Shown in pieces: positions 45,181 through 56,155 of a DNA stretch of 64,000 nucleotides (position 1 is its first letter; every line of letters starts with the position of its first letter). Where the stretch lies: positions 123,634,727-123,698,726 of the forward strand of contig OU015498.1 of assembly GCA_907164885.2 (NCBI GenBank), in the 5' to 3' direction. A program made the translations under genes and the position numbers. The notes under the pieces are model-generated. The model saw nothing but the letters and a program-made list of their open reading frames with translations. It ran no database searches and was not told the DNA's origin. Source of the DNA: Dolomedes plantarius (taxonomy: Eukaryota; Arthropoda; Arachnida; Araneae; Dolomedidae).

Positions 45181-45340
45181 GTCCCCCTCTCCCCATCCGC
45201 ATTTCCTGGAGTCTACAGGAAAACAGATGCTGGGGGTGCATCCCCACAATTATTCAGACGCCGAACTAAAAATGGCCGTTTTTAGGAACGCCGAACGCCC
45301 AAACTGTCCCCGAAATATTGCGAGAGTATCAGAGAAGTCA
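45181..45340 (-). other. GC-richer block with a strong splice-donor sequence, minus strand
   Basis: On the minus strand GGGGGACGGTAAGTATTC contains a full-consensus donor (GTAAGTAT, near 45174-45182). Sequence before it (45183-45330) is GC-rich with a short ATG-led frame (MRMGRGG) reaching the donor. It could be a first exon of an unseen minus-strand gene. No acceptor or downstream exon is identified. Confidence 0.25.
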
Positions 45341-45803
45341 GTATTGATAGACATGCATTTCTGTCGTTAAGCTACTGTCTCGGAATGTCTCGGATAAGTT
45401 GCTTAATAGTTACCACATCTGCCTAGAAAATAGTAGACTGATGTTTCAATTTTGAGCAAGGCACTAGTATTTTAAAATTTAAAAAACTGTGAGAATGTGT
45501 GGCAGAGCGGTCGTTAACAAACATTAATAATTTTTCACCTGATCTTAAAGTTTTCAACTTTAAGTATTTGAAATAGACATGAAATTTTAACTGTGAGAAA
45601 AACCCTATTAATTCGTATAACTGTCATCTGTCAGGACCGAGTATTTAAACTTTAGGTCACCCTAACATTGAGGCCGGTATTCAACGAACTGAACTACTCT
45701 GGTGAAGTAAGGAATATACATTTTTCTAATTCCCTTTCTCACATAGCCATTTTTCTTTTCTATCTGTGAATGTTAATCTGGGCATAATTTTTTTTCTGTA
45801 TTA
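45341..45803. other. No recognisable gene
   Basis: AT-rich spacer. Confidence 0.4.
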
Positions 45804-46206
45804 CTGTAAAATCTTGAGTATAATACGCACTTTTTTTTCCCATTTTAGTCCGCAAAAATGAGGATGCGTATTATACTCGTGTACAAAAAAAACGTAGTTT
45901 TAAACACTGAATAAACGACAAACAATAAATGAGCTGTATTCTAGTGAAAGTGATTAAGACTGATAATTTCACAGTATTGACTGTTTTGAATAAAAAATTT
46001 AAGTTTTTTTTCTACCGAATTTGACGTTTACGTTTATTTTTATTACAAATTTTATTTATGTTAATAAATATTTGTGCAATTTTTAAATAAAATATTGAAA
46101 AGTTATGGGTACGTATTACAGTCGAATTTAAATTTTTTCCGAAAATTTCGTGCAAAATCAAGCATGCGTATTATACACTGTGCGCATTACAGTCAAGATT
46201 TTACGG
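45804..46206. mobile_element. Tigger-like MITE, ~403 bases
   Basis: Left CTGTAAAATCTTGAGTATAA + TACGCAC; right end reversed CCGTAAAATCTTGACTGTAA + TGCGCAC. TA lies on both sides (45802-45803, 46207-46208). Interior repeats ATGCGTATTATAC twice. The terminus style and TA target suggest the pogo/Tigger group. No coding capacity. Confidence 0.75.
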
Positions 46207-46208
46207 TA

Positions 46209-48067
46209 ATTGATTTATTATTTTTTTCCAACAATAATGGTTTTTATCACCACAATGAATATTTATCTTCTACATCTAACAGTCCACAGTCCTCTATTAA
46301 TTTTTTAATTTCGAGTGTCATACAGTAACTCTTGCAGATAACTGCGAGAATCGGAAATTGTACGCGGATTCCCTTATCAAACATTTAACATATAGACTAA
46401 TACTTCAGTAATTGAACTAAGCTAGAGGTGTGAGGAATTTTACTTTTCTTAGATTCAGTCTTCAAAATATGTGTTTGGGATAATGTCTAGAAACTATACT
46501 TGTTCTTTTTTGTAAATGTTCCTTAAAATATTACTTTTGAAAATTGTTTCGTTACTTGTATCAAGTGTGCATCACTTGTTTAGCTAACTTGGTGACCAGA
46601 CGGAACATACTGGATCAGACACATTTTAAAAATACAAAATTTAATTTGGAACAGAAACTGTAATCTTAGAGGCGAGAAATACTTAAATTTCTGGGTCTTT
46701 TGACTATGTGTTTAAAATGTGAAATTATGTATTCTTTTAGGACATAAATTTTTCTCTTTAAGAAATATAAATTCTCGAGGGCGCATGGATTTGAGAAAAT
46801 AATAAATGCTTTAATGTTTAATACGTACAATTAATGTAAAATATTATAAATTATACAAAGAGTATTTCTTAAATTTCTATGTTACTCCAGATCAAAATTG
46901 AGAGTTCCTCAAAAATTATATTCGTTGACATATTTTTCTACTTAAGACTGGGATTATTAAGAAAAACGGTTCTTAGAATATTTCTTAGAAACCGAATAAG
47001 CAAAAAAGCAGTTGAAAAGAAAACTATATCTATTCTCCATAATGTATTTTGGCTTATTAGAATAAGTTATTTTTGCCCTCAAAAGATAATTTTTTTTGTT
47101 TAATAGAGTTCTAATTACATTAAATTATGTGAATTATCCAAGTACAAACGCTATCTTATACAGTTCTTCTAGATCTAAGCTCCTTTTTACAAATGGAAAA
47201 ACTTTAATGGACATAATGCCTGAAATCTTCATTAATTGCTTCTGCTTGATTTCAAAATTGCCTTTTCTAAGTTTTGTTCTAAATCTCTTTCATGGGTTAA
47301 GACAAGGATCTGAAACTAATCGATCGATAAAAAGTCTTAAACGAAACTAAGATACGGATTTTAAACATTTAGTCTCTCACGCAGAATTATTCATTATAAA
47401 TATTTGCCATCGAGTTAATTATTTTAAAGTACATTTACATATTAGTATAATCTGTTGCTTGTAAAAGCATTTCTGAAGACATGTGCTTATAGTTATAGAA
47501 TAGAATATAAATCCCGCTCTGCCTAGAAAATTTTTAGACGGCGAATGGTAATTATAAATGTTTGGCATTTGGTCGTCCGTAAAGATATATAAGGTGGCAA
47601 GTGTCCAAAGGTCGTCATACTGGTGCCATTCCCATTTACCATTTCTAACGATAAGAGGGGAGCAAATCCAGATTGGAGTTATCAGAATCCTCCCCATAGT
47701 AGATTTTTAAATAGCATGCTTTTAAAAAATTAAATCGAAATTTCTAACTATTTATTTGTTTAAGGCTCATCTGAATAATTCCCAAGCATAGGTATATAAC
47801 ATCTCAGTTCTTGATTTTCTTGTCCTCTCAACTGCATATTATGCAACCATTAATTATTATTGATTATAAGGTACAGATGCTTGAGATGAAATATTTTATA
47901 AAAATGGATGAAAGCCTTATTTAGGATTTCCTAAGTTAAAGGTTTATTGCAGTACTTTAGATTCACATTTTTTTTTTTATCAAATCCTGATTTTTCTTCT
48001 ATTTTTTACTTGTGACATAATGGAGAAAGCTAAAATATAAATCGTTTCAATTAAATTTTTCCTATGT
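46209..48067. other. No recognisable gene
   Basis: AT-rich. The short frames at 46879-47103, 47096-47350 and 47419-47697 have no recognisable similarity. Confidence 0.4.
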
Positions 48068-48069
48068 CA

Positions 48070-48070
48070 G

Positions 48071-48161
<91 letters not shown>
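48070..48161 (+). repeat. (TA)n microsatellite
   Basis: About 90 bases of nearly pure TA directly left of the pogo element. Confidence 0.95.
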
Positions 48162-48164
<3 letters not shown>

Positions 48165-49305
48165 TGAAACCCCGATTTAACGATTCCCCGCATATAACGT
48201 CATTTTTCATTAGTCTCATTTTATTTCCTATACTTGAAATGTTAAAAAATCCCAGATTTAACGTTATCATTTTAAAATATTTCTCGCATTTAACGTCTTT
48301 TCAGATGGAAAAACTCAATCAAATTTTCCTAAAATGTCCAAAAATTGTGATAAAAAAAAAAGAAATATATCTTATCAAAACGTGAAATACTCGGAATCTC
48401 CCCTTTCTTTGTCCTTTCTTACCAAAGTTCGTGCAACAAGCATTCCCATAAATGACCCCGTTTTGAAGCAGAAATTGCTTCTAAACTGGGAATTTAAGGT
48501 TTCACAGCTTCAAATGGTTGAATAGACCGCCTTTGAAAAAGGCACAATTTATCCTACAAGTCTATTTGTGGCGAGTCTGCTGGGGTTGATTCTTCGCAAA
48601 TTGGACAGACAAATGCGCTTACAGAAATGTAAGATTATTTTGTTGCTTGATCAATGTACAACCCATGTTGTAAATTTAAAATTACAAAATATGTGAATGG
48701 AATGTTCCCCTGCCAATTGTACAAGCAAAGTTCAACCTTGTGATTTGGGGATCATACGATCGTTCAAAATAAACTATAGAAACCAAGCTTTGAAAAAATC
48801 TATTCTTAGTATAGAATTTGGAGGCAGGAAAAAAACGATAAACGTTCTAGAATCTATTCATATGATTTCTTCAGCATAGGAAATCTAAAGTTTTTTAATC
48901 TATGTACCTAAAGTAGCTAAAGTTTTTTTTCCAAAAATTTGATAGTTCGGATAGTTATGAAGATGAGGAACATGGAATTCCTTCTGCGACAGAAGCCATT
49001 CAAGCTTTGAAAACAGTGGAATCGTTCCTTTCAAATAGTGAAGGAAAAGCTTACAAAACTCCTGTTGAGAATGCGATTTGTGCTATAAACAGGACGCAAA
49101 GTAAAATAACCGATTTATTTAAAGCATAATTTAGAAAGCTGATGTCAAAACCATTGTAAATGAAGAAATAAAAGATATGTTACCTAAACTAGTTTTTATT
49201 TTATGCTCAGTGTTTTGTTTTTGGTCTTACCCCGATTTAAAGTTTTCCCGCATATAACGTCATTTCTTATGGTCCCTTGGATAACGTTAAATCGGGGTTC
49301 CACTG
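48162..49305 (+). mobile_element. Pogo/Tigger element, internally deleted
   Basis: Ends CAGTGAAACCCCGATTTAAC and CAGTGGAACCCCGATTTAAC (reversed). Subterminal CCCGCATATAACGTCATTT at both ends. TA flanks (48160-48161, 49306-49307). 1144 bases, related in terminus and protein to the 32867 element but a different subfamily. Confidence 0.9.
48334..49128 (+). pseudogene. Pogo transposase remnant lacking the first catalytic Asp
   Basis: MSKNCDKKKRNISY begins the N-terminus. DPVLKQKLLL and GFKV.. are remnants of the CENP-B domain, then YKSICGESAGVDSSQIGQTN. It jumps directly to KLDRQMRLQKCKIILLLDQC (second Asp) and CTSKVQPCDLGIIRSFK (third Asp), ending ITDLFKA. The segment with the NADETG first Asp is deleted and several stops are present. 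Inactive. Confidence 0.8.
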
Positions 49306-49307
49306 TA

Positions 49308-50384
49308 TATATATATTTGTATTCACCATAAAAACTTATACAGAAAACTTTTACTGTATGTGCATATCTGTATTTATTTATATTTTTCTAATTTAGAAAA
49401 TTTATAAGGATGTTAAAATTGTGTTAATAATCACAATGAAAATAATATGAATTTTTCGTACAAATTTTTTTTTTTTTATCACGCTCAAGTAATTGCATTT
49501 TACATACGTTTCCCCATTGTTTCTATATATTTCATTTAATTTATTCTTCTATGCAGCAGTTAGTACCTCATTAACTGTCACTCTTTCGATTTTCCATATA
49601 TAGAACTATTCTAAAAATAGTTTCCTACTGATAAGTCATATGTTTCAGATATAAAGATTGAACCATTTATTCCTCGTCCATCTACATTTACATCTTTGTT
49701 TATCAACTTGCTTTTAGAATATTCCTTTCTTATGCGTTAATCTCAAGCTATTTTAGATTCCTTTTATCAGCAGAAAGTTTTTTTTCCCCGCCGTTTTATA
49801 ATTTAGCTCACGTATCTAATTTTCACCTAAAACGTCTATCACACCTACGTCTTTCCGGTGTTGAAGGAAGAGAATGGACACGAGATACGCGTTTCCGCCC
49901 TCTCTCTTCTTCCTTTTTCTTTTTTTCAAAATTTGATCAATCTTCCTTTGAGATTTTACAGATTCATCCGCCCACAACGTGTTACTACCAACATTTTGGG
50001 GGGAGAGTTTTTTTTCTTCCTGCAATTCATAAACACTTATTCTCGAGTGGTCCCGGAAACTAGGCCAGGAAAGATCTTCCGCTGTTATTTATTAAATGCA
50101 CATACACTCGTGAGCATTGTGAGGTAGCATTATTTATTTTTTAAAAAAAAGAGCTGTGGGAGGAGGCCTGAAGGAAGGAAGAGCTACACTGTGACGTTTT
50201 TAATGGATGTATGGGGGAAAAAATTCATACGTTTCAATTTTAACATGACGTTTTTGAAAACTTCATTAAGGGCTAGAACTGGAGATTACTTTTAGTGAAT
50301 GATGACATAAATAAGAAAATTTTGGAATGGAATTTCAAGCATAAGTTAAGGAATAGAGCTAAATCGCACACAAAGACATGCGCT
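49308..50384. other. No recognisable gene
   Basis: AT-rich with T-runs; nothing identified. Confidence 0.4.
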
Positions 50385-50398
50385 GAACTCCCGATATA

Positions 50399-50626
50399 TA
50401 TATTTTTTTTCAATGCGGAGACCTTGTCCCTTGAAACATTCGCCAATTATCACCGCGGTTTTGCTGGCCTCTCTATTATGGGGGCACCAAATAGGTGGAC
50501 CAGCATAGTCCCCTATGAAGGGACGATACAAATGGAGGCATTTTTCGTGGCGCCGCGCCGGGATTTGATCCGAGCACCCTCAGCACCGAAAACCAGCGCG
50601 CTGTACCACAGGGCCGCCACAAGCCC
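50399..50626 (-). mobile_element. tRNA-derived SINE, family 1, minus strand
   Basis: Same family as 10853-11099, reversed. The head on the minus strand is GGGCTTGTGGCGGCCCTGTG; the B box (GGATCAAATCC) lies near 50562-50572. The oligo(A) tail reads as T-run at 50403-50410. Flanked by perfect 14-base duplications GAACTCCCGATATA (50385-50398, 50627-50640). Confidence 0.9.
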
Positions 50627-50696
50627 GAACTCCCGATATACCAGAGGCTAATTATCTGTTCCTTTAATTAACCATTCAGTACCATGTTTTTGTGTT

Positions 50697-51037
50697 GTTG
50701 TTAATGGCCCTTGGTCGGAAGTACCAGACCAGGTCCATATAAGATCTGCGGAGTGCGGCTGCGGTTTACAATAGCACCACAAGGATTGCAGTGCGGCTTG
50801 GCAAGGTGTCACCACAATTTAGACCGAGCACCCCCCCCCTTCCCAGGAGCGATATGAGGGGATCGTACCTTCTCCCACCCTCTGGCCTCAGAAAAGGACT
50901 TTCCGGTCTACGGATTTAACGTGCCCATATCAGGTCTAGACACAGAGGTATTTAATGGTGCTTTTCGAGATCCGAACCAAACACCTTTGGCAGCGAAAGC
51001 TGACGCGCTACCACTTCTACGCTATTTCGAGCCCCTA
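50697..51037 (-). mobile_element. tRNA-derived SINE, family 2, minus strand
   Basis: Minus-strand head GGGCTCGAAATAGCGTAGAA, GTGGTAGCGCGTCAG (A-box region) and TTGGTTCGGATCTCG (B box, near 50968-50978). The body shares GGAGCGATATGAGG, GGATTTAACGTGCCC with 8692-9026. GC-rich. Confidence 0.75.
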
Positions 51038-51480
51038 CTAAGTATTATATACGGGATTACGAATAAAATACGAATGGTCCGAAAGAAGTTCAAAGTTGCT
51101 CTTTGATAAAAGATTAAAAGAGACTTTTTCGAGGACAGAAATTCACAATTTATTTATAATTTTATTTGAATTCCATTTATAACAATATGAGCAGCTCGCT
51201 TAAAATTTCTCAATGCAGTGACCTGCCTTTTTATTCCTGTTCAAAGGAATCGAGCGAAAAAGGCGTAAAATGAGAGCGTGGCATACATAAGAGGTCGTGA
51301 AATTTAAGCAAAAATTGTTAATTTTTTTAAATAACTAGAATTTTAAATTTATTTCCTAAGACATTTCTCGCAGAAGCCCGCTGTTTACAGGAAAATTAAA
51401 AGAACTTCCTTGAGCCATTAAATCAAATCATTCTAAAGCTAGTCGAATTTTCTGTTTTGTATTCTGAAACATTTCTTTGA
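51038..51480. other. No recognisable gene
   Basis: AT-rich spacer. Confidence 0.4.
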
Positions 51481-51481
51481 A

Positions 51482-51547
51482 GGCGATAACAAGATTTTAA
51501 TATAAAAAATATGGAATCCATATTTATATTAAAATCTTGTTATCACC
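51482..51547. repeat. Near-perfect 66-base palindrome
   Basis: Left arm GATAACAAGATTTTAATATA (51485 onward) is mirrored exactly by TATATTAAAATCTTGTTATC ending at 51544. The centre ATATGGAATCCATAT is itself almost palindromic. Only a small bulge and one outer C/T mismatch. Confidence 0.9.
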
Positions 51548-52071
51548 TCTTTGTATAATATATTTTTTTAAATTTGTGTCCGGGCTCTCAAAATGCTTGC
51601 CCAGAACTTTTTCGCAGCATATGATTCTTCTTCATCTTTTCGATGACTTGCATTTTAAAGTATTTTCGAATACCTGCTAACGCATTAATGTTCCTGAACT
51701 GAGACGTGGAAGAGAAAAATGCTTGTTCACCAGTAAGGTGATCCCATTCCAGAGTAACCAAGAAAATAATCGCCGCGTATGGGAAAAAGGTCTCAGGAAT
51801 TATCCCTAAAGAACCTGCCGCTTTAGGGAAAATTTTTAGGTCATAGTCATTTTTAACTCGTGTTAAAAAAGCAAATCGTCTCACTAGCAACCTTTAGTAA
51901 GTAAAATTAACCCCCAATCCAACCCAATCTATCAGGATGCGAGAGCTTCTTCTTTATTGAACCCAAATTAGTACAAGACTCTAAGGACTTTGCCTTAAAT
52001 AAAAGACTGTCAGCCTTTTATATTTAATGCTTTAATTGCATTTCTCAACTAAATACAGGCTATTTTCTATA
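51548..52071. other. No recognisable gene
   Basis: Frame 51588-51890 (minus, 100 residues) has no similarity that I recognise. AT-rich. Confidence 0.4.
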
Positions 52072-52536
52072 TGTATAAAAAAATTAAATTCGTGGGTTCA
52101 CGGCATCGACGAAGAAGGTCAGACTTGAGTTCTCGCTGCGCTCATTCAAGTCTATCAAGGCCCGGCAATATCTCCTTGTCTCCGGCTCCAGCGTCACTCT
52201 GACTATCTGCGTCTCTGAATCTCTGAATCTCAGCAACAACGAATCCACGTTCGGTGAGTTTATATACCACTGCTGAACGTTCTCGAAAGGTCTGGAAAAC
52301 GCCGCCTTTCTTTATTCAGTTACGTTCCCAGACGACTAGGCGCCTCCGGTCGGCATCTTCCTCTTTGTAGCTGATGAACTGTTCTGTGAGCTGTCGGTGG
52401 CACTTCCGGCCATTATGTCGCCAGCGTACTGTCTGTCTGCAGCCCTCCAAATCAATTATGTGCACAAAGTGCGTTGATTGGTCTTCCCGGAATTTTCCCC
52501 GCGCAAAAAAAATTGCTATTGTACGGGAGTCGTTAC
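52072..52536 (-). mobile_element. Possible solo LTR (Gypsy-like), minus orientation
   Basis: GC-rich block. On the minus strand it starts TGTAACGACTCCCGTACAAT, a start common in Gypsy LTRs. It has a TATA box (GTATATAAACTCAC, near 52257-52270) and ends TTTTTTTATACA. No 5-base target duplication is visible and no retroelement genes flank it. The 104-residue frame at 52316-52630 is not recognisable. Confidence 0.4.
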
Positions 52537-53073
52537 AAGACCGAAGATATTGACGAATGAGAGTTGTCAGGTGTGTGGAAAGTTGAGAGAAGATAAAACG
52601 ATAAAACGAAGGGGAATAAAAGACAGTCACCGAAAAAAAAAATCCTTGGAAACAGCTTGTTCAGTAAAACTTAAATTCAAGAAAAATGGGCTCGTATAAA
52701 AACTTTCGCTGTTTTTAACAGAGATATTTCAAACTGAGGCAAATAAACGAGACTAATTAATATTATTTTCTTGTATGTTCGGCTGGGACTGCCAAAAGTC
52801 GTCATATATATGAGTAAGAAGTATAATCGAGAGATGTACGACTGAGAGGTAACTGTCACTTGTTTTTACATTGTTCATAATGAGCACTTTTGATTATTCT
52901 AATTTTCCAGTTATCAGTGAATTAATTTGCTTGAATAATTTGCAGTTTGATGTATCTTAACATTCTAAATAAACTCTTCCAATATTTAAGCTCTGTCGAA
53001 GAGTCTATCCTCATTCTAAGACTCCGAAATACCGGGAAACAATTTTTCGCTTGAGCAGTCTTTCAATGTATTA
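52537..53073. other. No recognisable gene
   Basis: AT-rich spacer. Confidence 0.4.
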
Positions 53074-53534
53074 TAGTTATGGATACGTAATTTTCGCATT
53101 TACGAAACAGACGCGAATAAATGCGAAATTTGTTGATATGAGCGAATAAATGCGAAAATTATTTCTTTAGTACTTTTTTGCGAAAACTCGGTGACAAACG
53201 GCTTTTTAAGCGAAATCAGGTAATAATAGTAATAATTTATTAACATAATTGCTTATGTAGGACTATACAGGGTCTTTAACTGAGAGATCTCCCTCTCGAA
53301 ATCGCTTATTACGTATTGCTAAAGACAAGAGAATGTGGAGACCACTACAATGTTAACTTATAACTAGGAATTTTGATCTTACTTAACCAAGTAAATACAA
53401 TTGTGATTTTTTTAAATAAATACGAATTTTTGAATTTATATATATATTTTTGCGAATAAATGCGAAATTTTCTATATTGTAATTTTTTTGCAAAATTTCG
53501 ATATTTTTTATGCGAAATTTACGCACCCCTAATT
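53074..53534. mobile_element. TIR repeat built of GCGAATAAATGCGAAA motifs
   Basis: Left TAGTTATGGATACGTAATTT + TCGCATTT; right end reversed TAATTAGGGGTGCGTAAATT + TCGCATAA. GCGAATAAATGCGAAA occurs several times inside. Target duplication not clear. The second DD41D copy abuts its right end. Confidence 0.6.
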
Positions 53535-53535
53535 A

Positions 53536-54839
53536 CAGAGGCTACTCACACATTTTTTAGACAATGTATATTGTATTCACAAAACTAAATTACATAAAAT
53601 TCTTGTGTTTTAAATGTTCTATTTGACATCTCTTATTCTGAACTATCTTTCGACACCGCAATTTCCAGGATAATAATGCCTTTTGAAGTGTCAGAAGAGG
53701 TATTCTATCCCATTCCTCCTGAACAGCTTTCCAGAGTCCTGTAAGGGTTTTGGGACGACGTTTGGATAATGCAAATTTTAAAAGTCTCAAAGCACAAAAA
53801 TCCATATGTGATACATCGGGAGATTTAGTAGGGATATCAGTGAAGGGTGTGGCCTTGATACCAGTTTTTTGTTCCATTTCTTTTGGAAAATTTACAGTGG
53901 ATTTTCATGTGTGACTGCTAGCTTTGTCCTGATGGAGTCTCACATATTGATGGCACTGTGGGTAAAGCGATAGAATTTCATTCAGAAAAATTGGCGATAA
54001 AATATGTTCCTGATAGTATTTGGAGTTAATCTTGACATTTTTTTCCACTCTCTTTATTTTTAACTTGTCATTATAAGAAAAACCAGCAACAATCATGAAT
54101 CCCTTAGAAAAACTTTCTTTCGATTCTTTGAACCATGTACTTAAATTTTTTTCTCCTCTTTTATGATAATAAATGGCTCTTTTTTGTTGCAATCATTTAA
54201 ATACACCCATGATTCATCTATTGTGACAATTGTTTTCCATATTTCTTTGGATAAGTGTTTCTCATATAGAATTCTGCAGCGTGTCCTGCGTTCAGCGATA
54301 TGATTTAGAAGAAGACGATGCACATTGCGTTTTTTCACTTTCTTAAGATTTAAATCAACGTTTATCATTTTGTTTACAGTGGACACCGAGCATTTTAATG
54401 ATTTTGCAACTGTCCTTTGACTAAGGGGATTTTCTTTTAACGTTAAACAACGTACCTTTGCAATATTCGAAGATGTCCGTTTTTTCCTTGGAAATTTGTT
54501 TGGAATTTTTGTCCCACTTGAAGCTCCAATTTGACGTTTTTTTTTCCTTTCTTGTTGACGATATTACCTATCGACGCTTTAGATATCACAAAACCATGAC
54601 TCTCACATCGTTTTTGGATAACGGAGTATGTATATTTCTCTTCGGAAAGAGCATAAATGTAGCCTTCGAACCACTGCTTTGTTAAAAACGCCATTTTGAA
54701 TAAAACCAATACTTTCAAGCCGTGGACGATAATTTTGACTTTTAAATACATAGTACAATTGCAATTATTTCATTTGCAGCAAACGATTTTTTATTACCGC
54801 TTACCAAAATCGTCTAAAAAAATGTGCGAACAGCCTCTG
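53536..54839 (-). mobile_element. Rosa-like (DD41D) mariner element, copy 2
   Basis: Inverted ends as in copy 1 (CAGAGGCTACTCACACATTT at left; CAGAGGCTGTTCGCACATTT reversed at right). TA flanks (53534-53535, 54840-54841). 1304 bases, clearly homologous to 39300-40601 throughout. Confidence 0.9.
53590..54697 (-). pseudogene. DD41D transposase, copy 2, frameshifted
   Basis: Minus strand, begins MAFLTKQWFEGYIYALSEEK. Frame is lost at an A9 tract (copy 1 has A8) after NKKGKK, regained at LKENPLSQRTVAKSLKC, and shifts after TIDESWVYLNDC at CAACAAAAAAG, the same place as in copy 1. An additional break at HQDKASSHT / MEQKTG (near 53890-53905) is unique to this copy. The third Asp is in SPDVSHMDFCAL. 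Inactive. Confidence 0.85.
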
Positions 54840-54841
54840 TA

Positions 54842-55973
54842 TAATGGAACCTTTTGTAACTGTCTAATTTGTTCAGTACAGTTCAGCGTTTTGTTAGAGG
54901 TAGCATTTTGCCGACACTATCCAGACTCTTCGACTAGATGATATTGTGGCTTTGAAAAAAGGAACTATGTAATATGGTTTTTCATACGCTTCTTTTTTTC
55001 TGCACAGTTACACCTGTTACACCTGGACAGACTTGGAAACAACAAAATAATAAATTTCACCTTCTTAAAATCCCCTTAAAATCCACAAATGAGACGAATA
55101 TATGGTAACTAATTTCAGACCAATAGGTAAGTTCTTCACAACGAAGACCATCTGATAAAATGAGGACTTCTGACGAATTTTGCTATTTATACTCAAGTCT
55201 CTCTTTTGGCTAATGATCTGTCTGTCTCATCTCTATCAACTGTCTGGAAAGAAAAGGCCTAATTAACTTCTATAACTCCTCCCCACTTTGGTTTCCTTTT
55301 TCTCATCACTTTTGTATCTCAATTCCATTCCTAGACTTCACTTGTACGATTCTGGTTCCTACCTCGCAATTTCACCTTTCTTTTCTTGTTTGTTTGTTTC
55401 GTTACTGCGTCTTTTTGTTTCTTTGTAAAAAATATCCCTACTTTTCAATGTAGTACCTTTAAAAGATAAAGTTAACCCCTCCTTAAAGTTAAATTAAAGT
55501 TAATCCCATCTCTCATCTTTCATCGAAAAAATTTAATGATTTTGTAGTTGTGCTGACTTGTCCTTTTTAAAAAAATTCCATATAATGCTCTAAGAAATAT
55601 TTTACATGTTAGTATGAAAATAGATGCTATTATAAGAGTATTTGGTCGTTAATATTTTTTTCTATATAAGCTCTTTGTAAGTAGTATGTTAACCATAATC
55701 ATACAAACGGAATTGTACAGTTATAGAGAGATATATTGCACTTACATGTAGCTATATTGTAATATTGCAATGTTTCCAAATGCTTTTGAATTCCAATATT
55801 TTTCTCGATAATGCCAATATTACGTACAATGCTATAAGGAACTTGCGCATGTCTGTTCCTAATTGACAATAGTTTTTCTCCAGACATCCTTCATTTTCAT
55901 TAGCTTTCAGTAAATATTGTGCGAGAATGATCCCGCCAAGAGAAATTTTAAGGATTTTTTTCAGTTTCCGATA
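54842..55973. other. No recognisable gene
   Basis: AT-rich; nothing identified. Confidence 0.4.
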
Positions 55974-55981
55974 GTTTAGAG

Positions 55982-56147
55982 CAGTGTCGCACACGGGCCC
56001 CCTCCCCCCCCCCCCCAAAGAAGTAGAAATATTGATTTTGCATTATAAATATTTTTATTCGTTCATCTCGCCTCCCCCATGCATTATAAATATTTTTATC
56101 CATTCATCTCGCCCCCCCCCCAAGAAAAAATCCTGGGTGCGCCAGTG
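55982..56147. mobile_element. hAT-type MITE, 166 bases
   Basis: Ends CAGTGTCGCACACGGGCCCC and CACTGGCGCACCCAGGATTT (reversed), flanked by perfect 8-base duplications GTTTAGAG (55974-55981, 56148-56155). Interior has long C-runs and a twice-repeated GCATTATAAATATTTTTAT segment. Recent by its intact duplication. Confidence 0.9.
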
Positions 56148-56155
56148 GTTTAGAG

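Noticed and set aside
45174..45200. Possible U1 snRNA, because the plus strand reads ATACTTACC
   Set aside because: Only the first nine bases match the U1 5' end. The rest lacks the U1 stem-loops and Sm site. The same bases read on the minus strand are a splice-donor consensus.
52316..52630. 104-residue minus-strand protein gene
   Set aside because: No recognisable motif; it overlaps the LTR-like GC-rich block, where open frames are expected by base composition.
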